A stretch of 45,756 nt of DNA from positions 1-45,756 of the forward strand of contig CAJXZV010000006.1 of assembly GCA_913063835.1 (NCBI GenBank), written 5' to 3'. The translations under genes were made by a program, and so were the position numbers. Of this stretch, positions 45,137 through 45,756 are shown in pieces (within the stretch, counting starts at the first letter, position 1; each line of letters opens with the position of its first letter). The stretch is from an uncultured Eubacteriales bacterium (GTDB lineage Bacteria; Bacillota; Sulfobacillia; UBA995; UBA9673). The notes below the pieces were generated by a model. It searched no databases and was not told the DNA's origin. It saw only the letters and a program-made list of their open reading frames with translations.

Positions 45137-45756
45137 CTAGATCAGGATGCAGATGAGCCCACCGCTCCCCTCGTTGATGATCCTCGTGAGGGTCTCCTGG
45201 ATCTTCGCCTGGGCGTTCTCCGGCATGCGGAAGAGCTTGTTCTCGATGCCCTCCCTCACGAGGTCCTGCAGGGACTTGCCGAAGATGTCCGACTCCCAGA
45301 TCTTCTTCGGGTCGTCCTCGAACTTCTCCAGGAGGTACTTCACCAGCTCCTCGCACTGCCGCTCCGTGCCGATGATCGGGGTCACTTCCGTCTCCACGTC
45401 GGCGCGGATGAAGTGGAGCGACGGGGCGCTCGCCCGCAGCCTCACCCCGTAGCGCCCGCCCTGGCGGATGAGCTCCGGGTCCTCGAAGGTCATCTCGGAG
45501 ACCCGCGGGGGCACCATCCCGTAGCCGACCGTGCGCACGTCCTCCAGGGCCTCGCGGATGACGTCGAACTCCTGCTTGGCGTGGACCAGGTCCTTGATCT
45601 GCCGCAGGAGGTCGTGCTTGCCGCCGATGGCGAACCCGGTGATCTCCTCCACCGTCTTCCAGAAGAGGGCCTCTGTGGCCTGGAGGTCCACCGTCGCCAC
45701 GCCCGTGCCCATCTCCATGCTCTCCAGGGTGGCCTTCTCGATGAAATCGTAGCCGG
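45137..45756 (-). CDS. spoIVA: Stage IV sporulation protein A, C-terminal part (5' end beyond the window)
   Basis: ATLESMEMGTGVATVDLQATEALFWKTVEEITGFAIGGKHDLLRQIKDLVHAKQEFDVIREALEDVRTVGYGMVPP...GSGGLICILI. Confidence 0.95.
   Translation of the reverse strand, partial: GYDFIEKATLESMEMGTGVATVDLQATEALFWKTVEEITGFAIGGKHDLLRQIKDLVHAKQEFDVIREALEDVRTVGYGMVPPRVSEMTFEDPELIRQGGRYGVRLRASAPSLHFIRADVETEVTPIIGTERQCEELVKYLLEKFEDDPKKIWESDIFGKSLQDLVREGIENKLFRMPENAQAKIQETLTRIINEGSGGLICILI

Noticed and set aside
35-45756. CRISPR array or other direct-repeat array
   Set aside because: No regularly spaced repeats seen by eye despite the cas6-like gene; any array would be outside the window.

Overview
This is a high-GC window from a spore-forming Firmicutes-like bacterium, almost certainly a draft or metagenomic contig. 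Bases 1-34 are an exact Illumina TruSeq adapter. Spore markers are two alpha/beta SASPs, a TIGR04086-type membrane protein and the C-terminal part of SpoIVA at the right edge. Most of the window is ordinary metabolism: LDH, GltX, a ferredoxin/AOR/MoaD tungsten-enzyme cluster, DinB, NDK, an M42 peptidase, SpeD, PanE/PlsY, GlpKABC, tRNA-Pro(GGG), a ClC channel with CBS domains, TrxA/TrxB/CsoR and MurT/GatD. The points most worth a second look are: (1) an off-edge ORF missing from the ORF track that reads as a Cas6-type CRISPR RNA endonuclease, overlapping a WYL regulator, so a CRISPR-Cas locus is probably cut by the contig end; (2) a single 931-aa ORF fusing AsnB-type asparagine synthase to a CofE-like (F420-0:glutamate ligase) domain; (3) a lower-GC solitary gene at 38985-41255 encoding a ribokinase/PfkB-like N-terminus plus an AAA+ ATPase, next to a frameshifted, apparently truncated ORF and looking like an acquired island; (4) a translationally coupled five-gene NIF3/MFS/flavoprotein/flavoprotein/HDAC operon; (5) a CsoR with the C-H-C copper triad and an operator-like palindrome heading a trxB-trxA operon. 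All family calls come from reading the sequence by eye; no database search was run.
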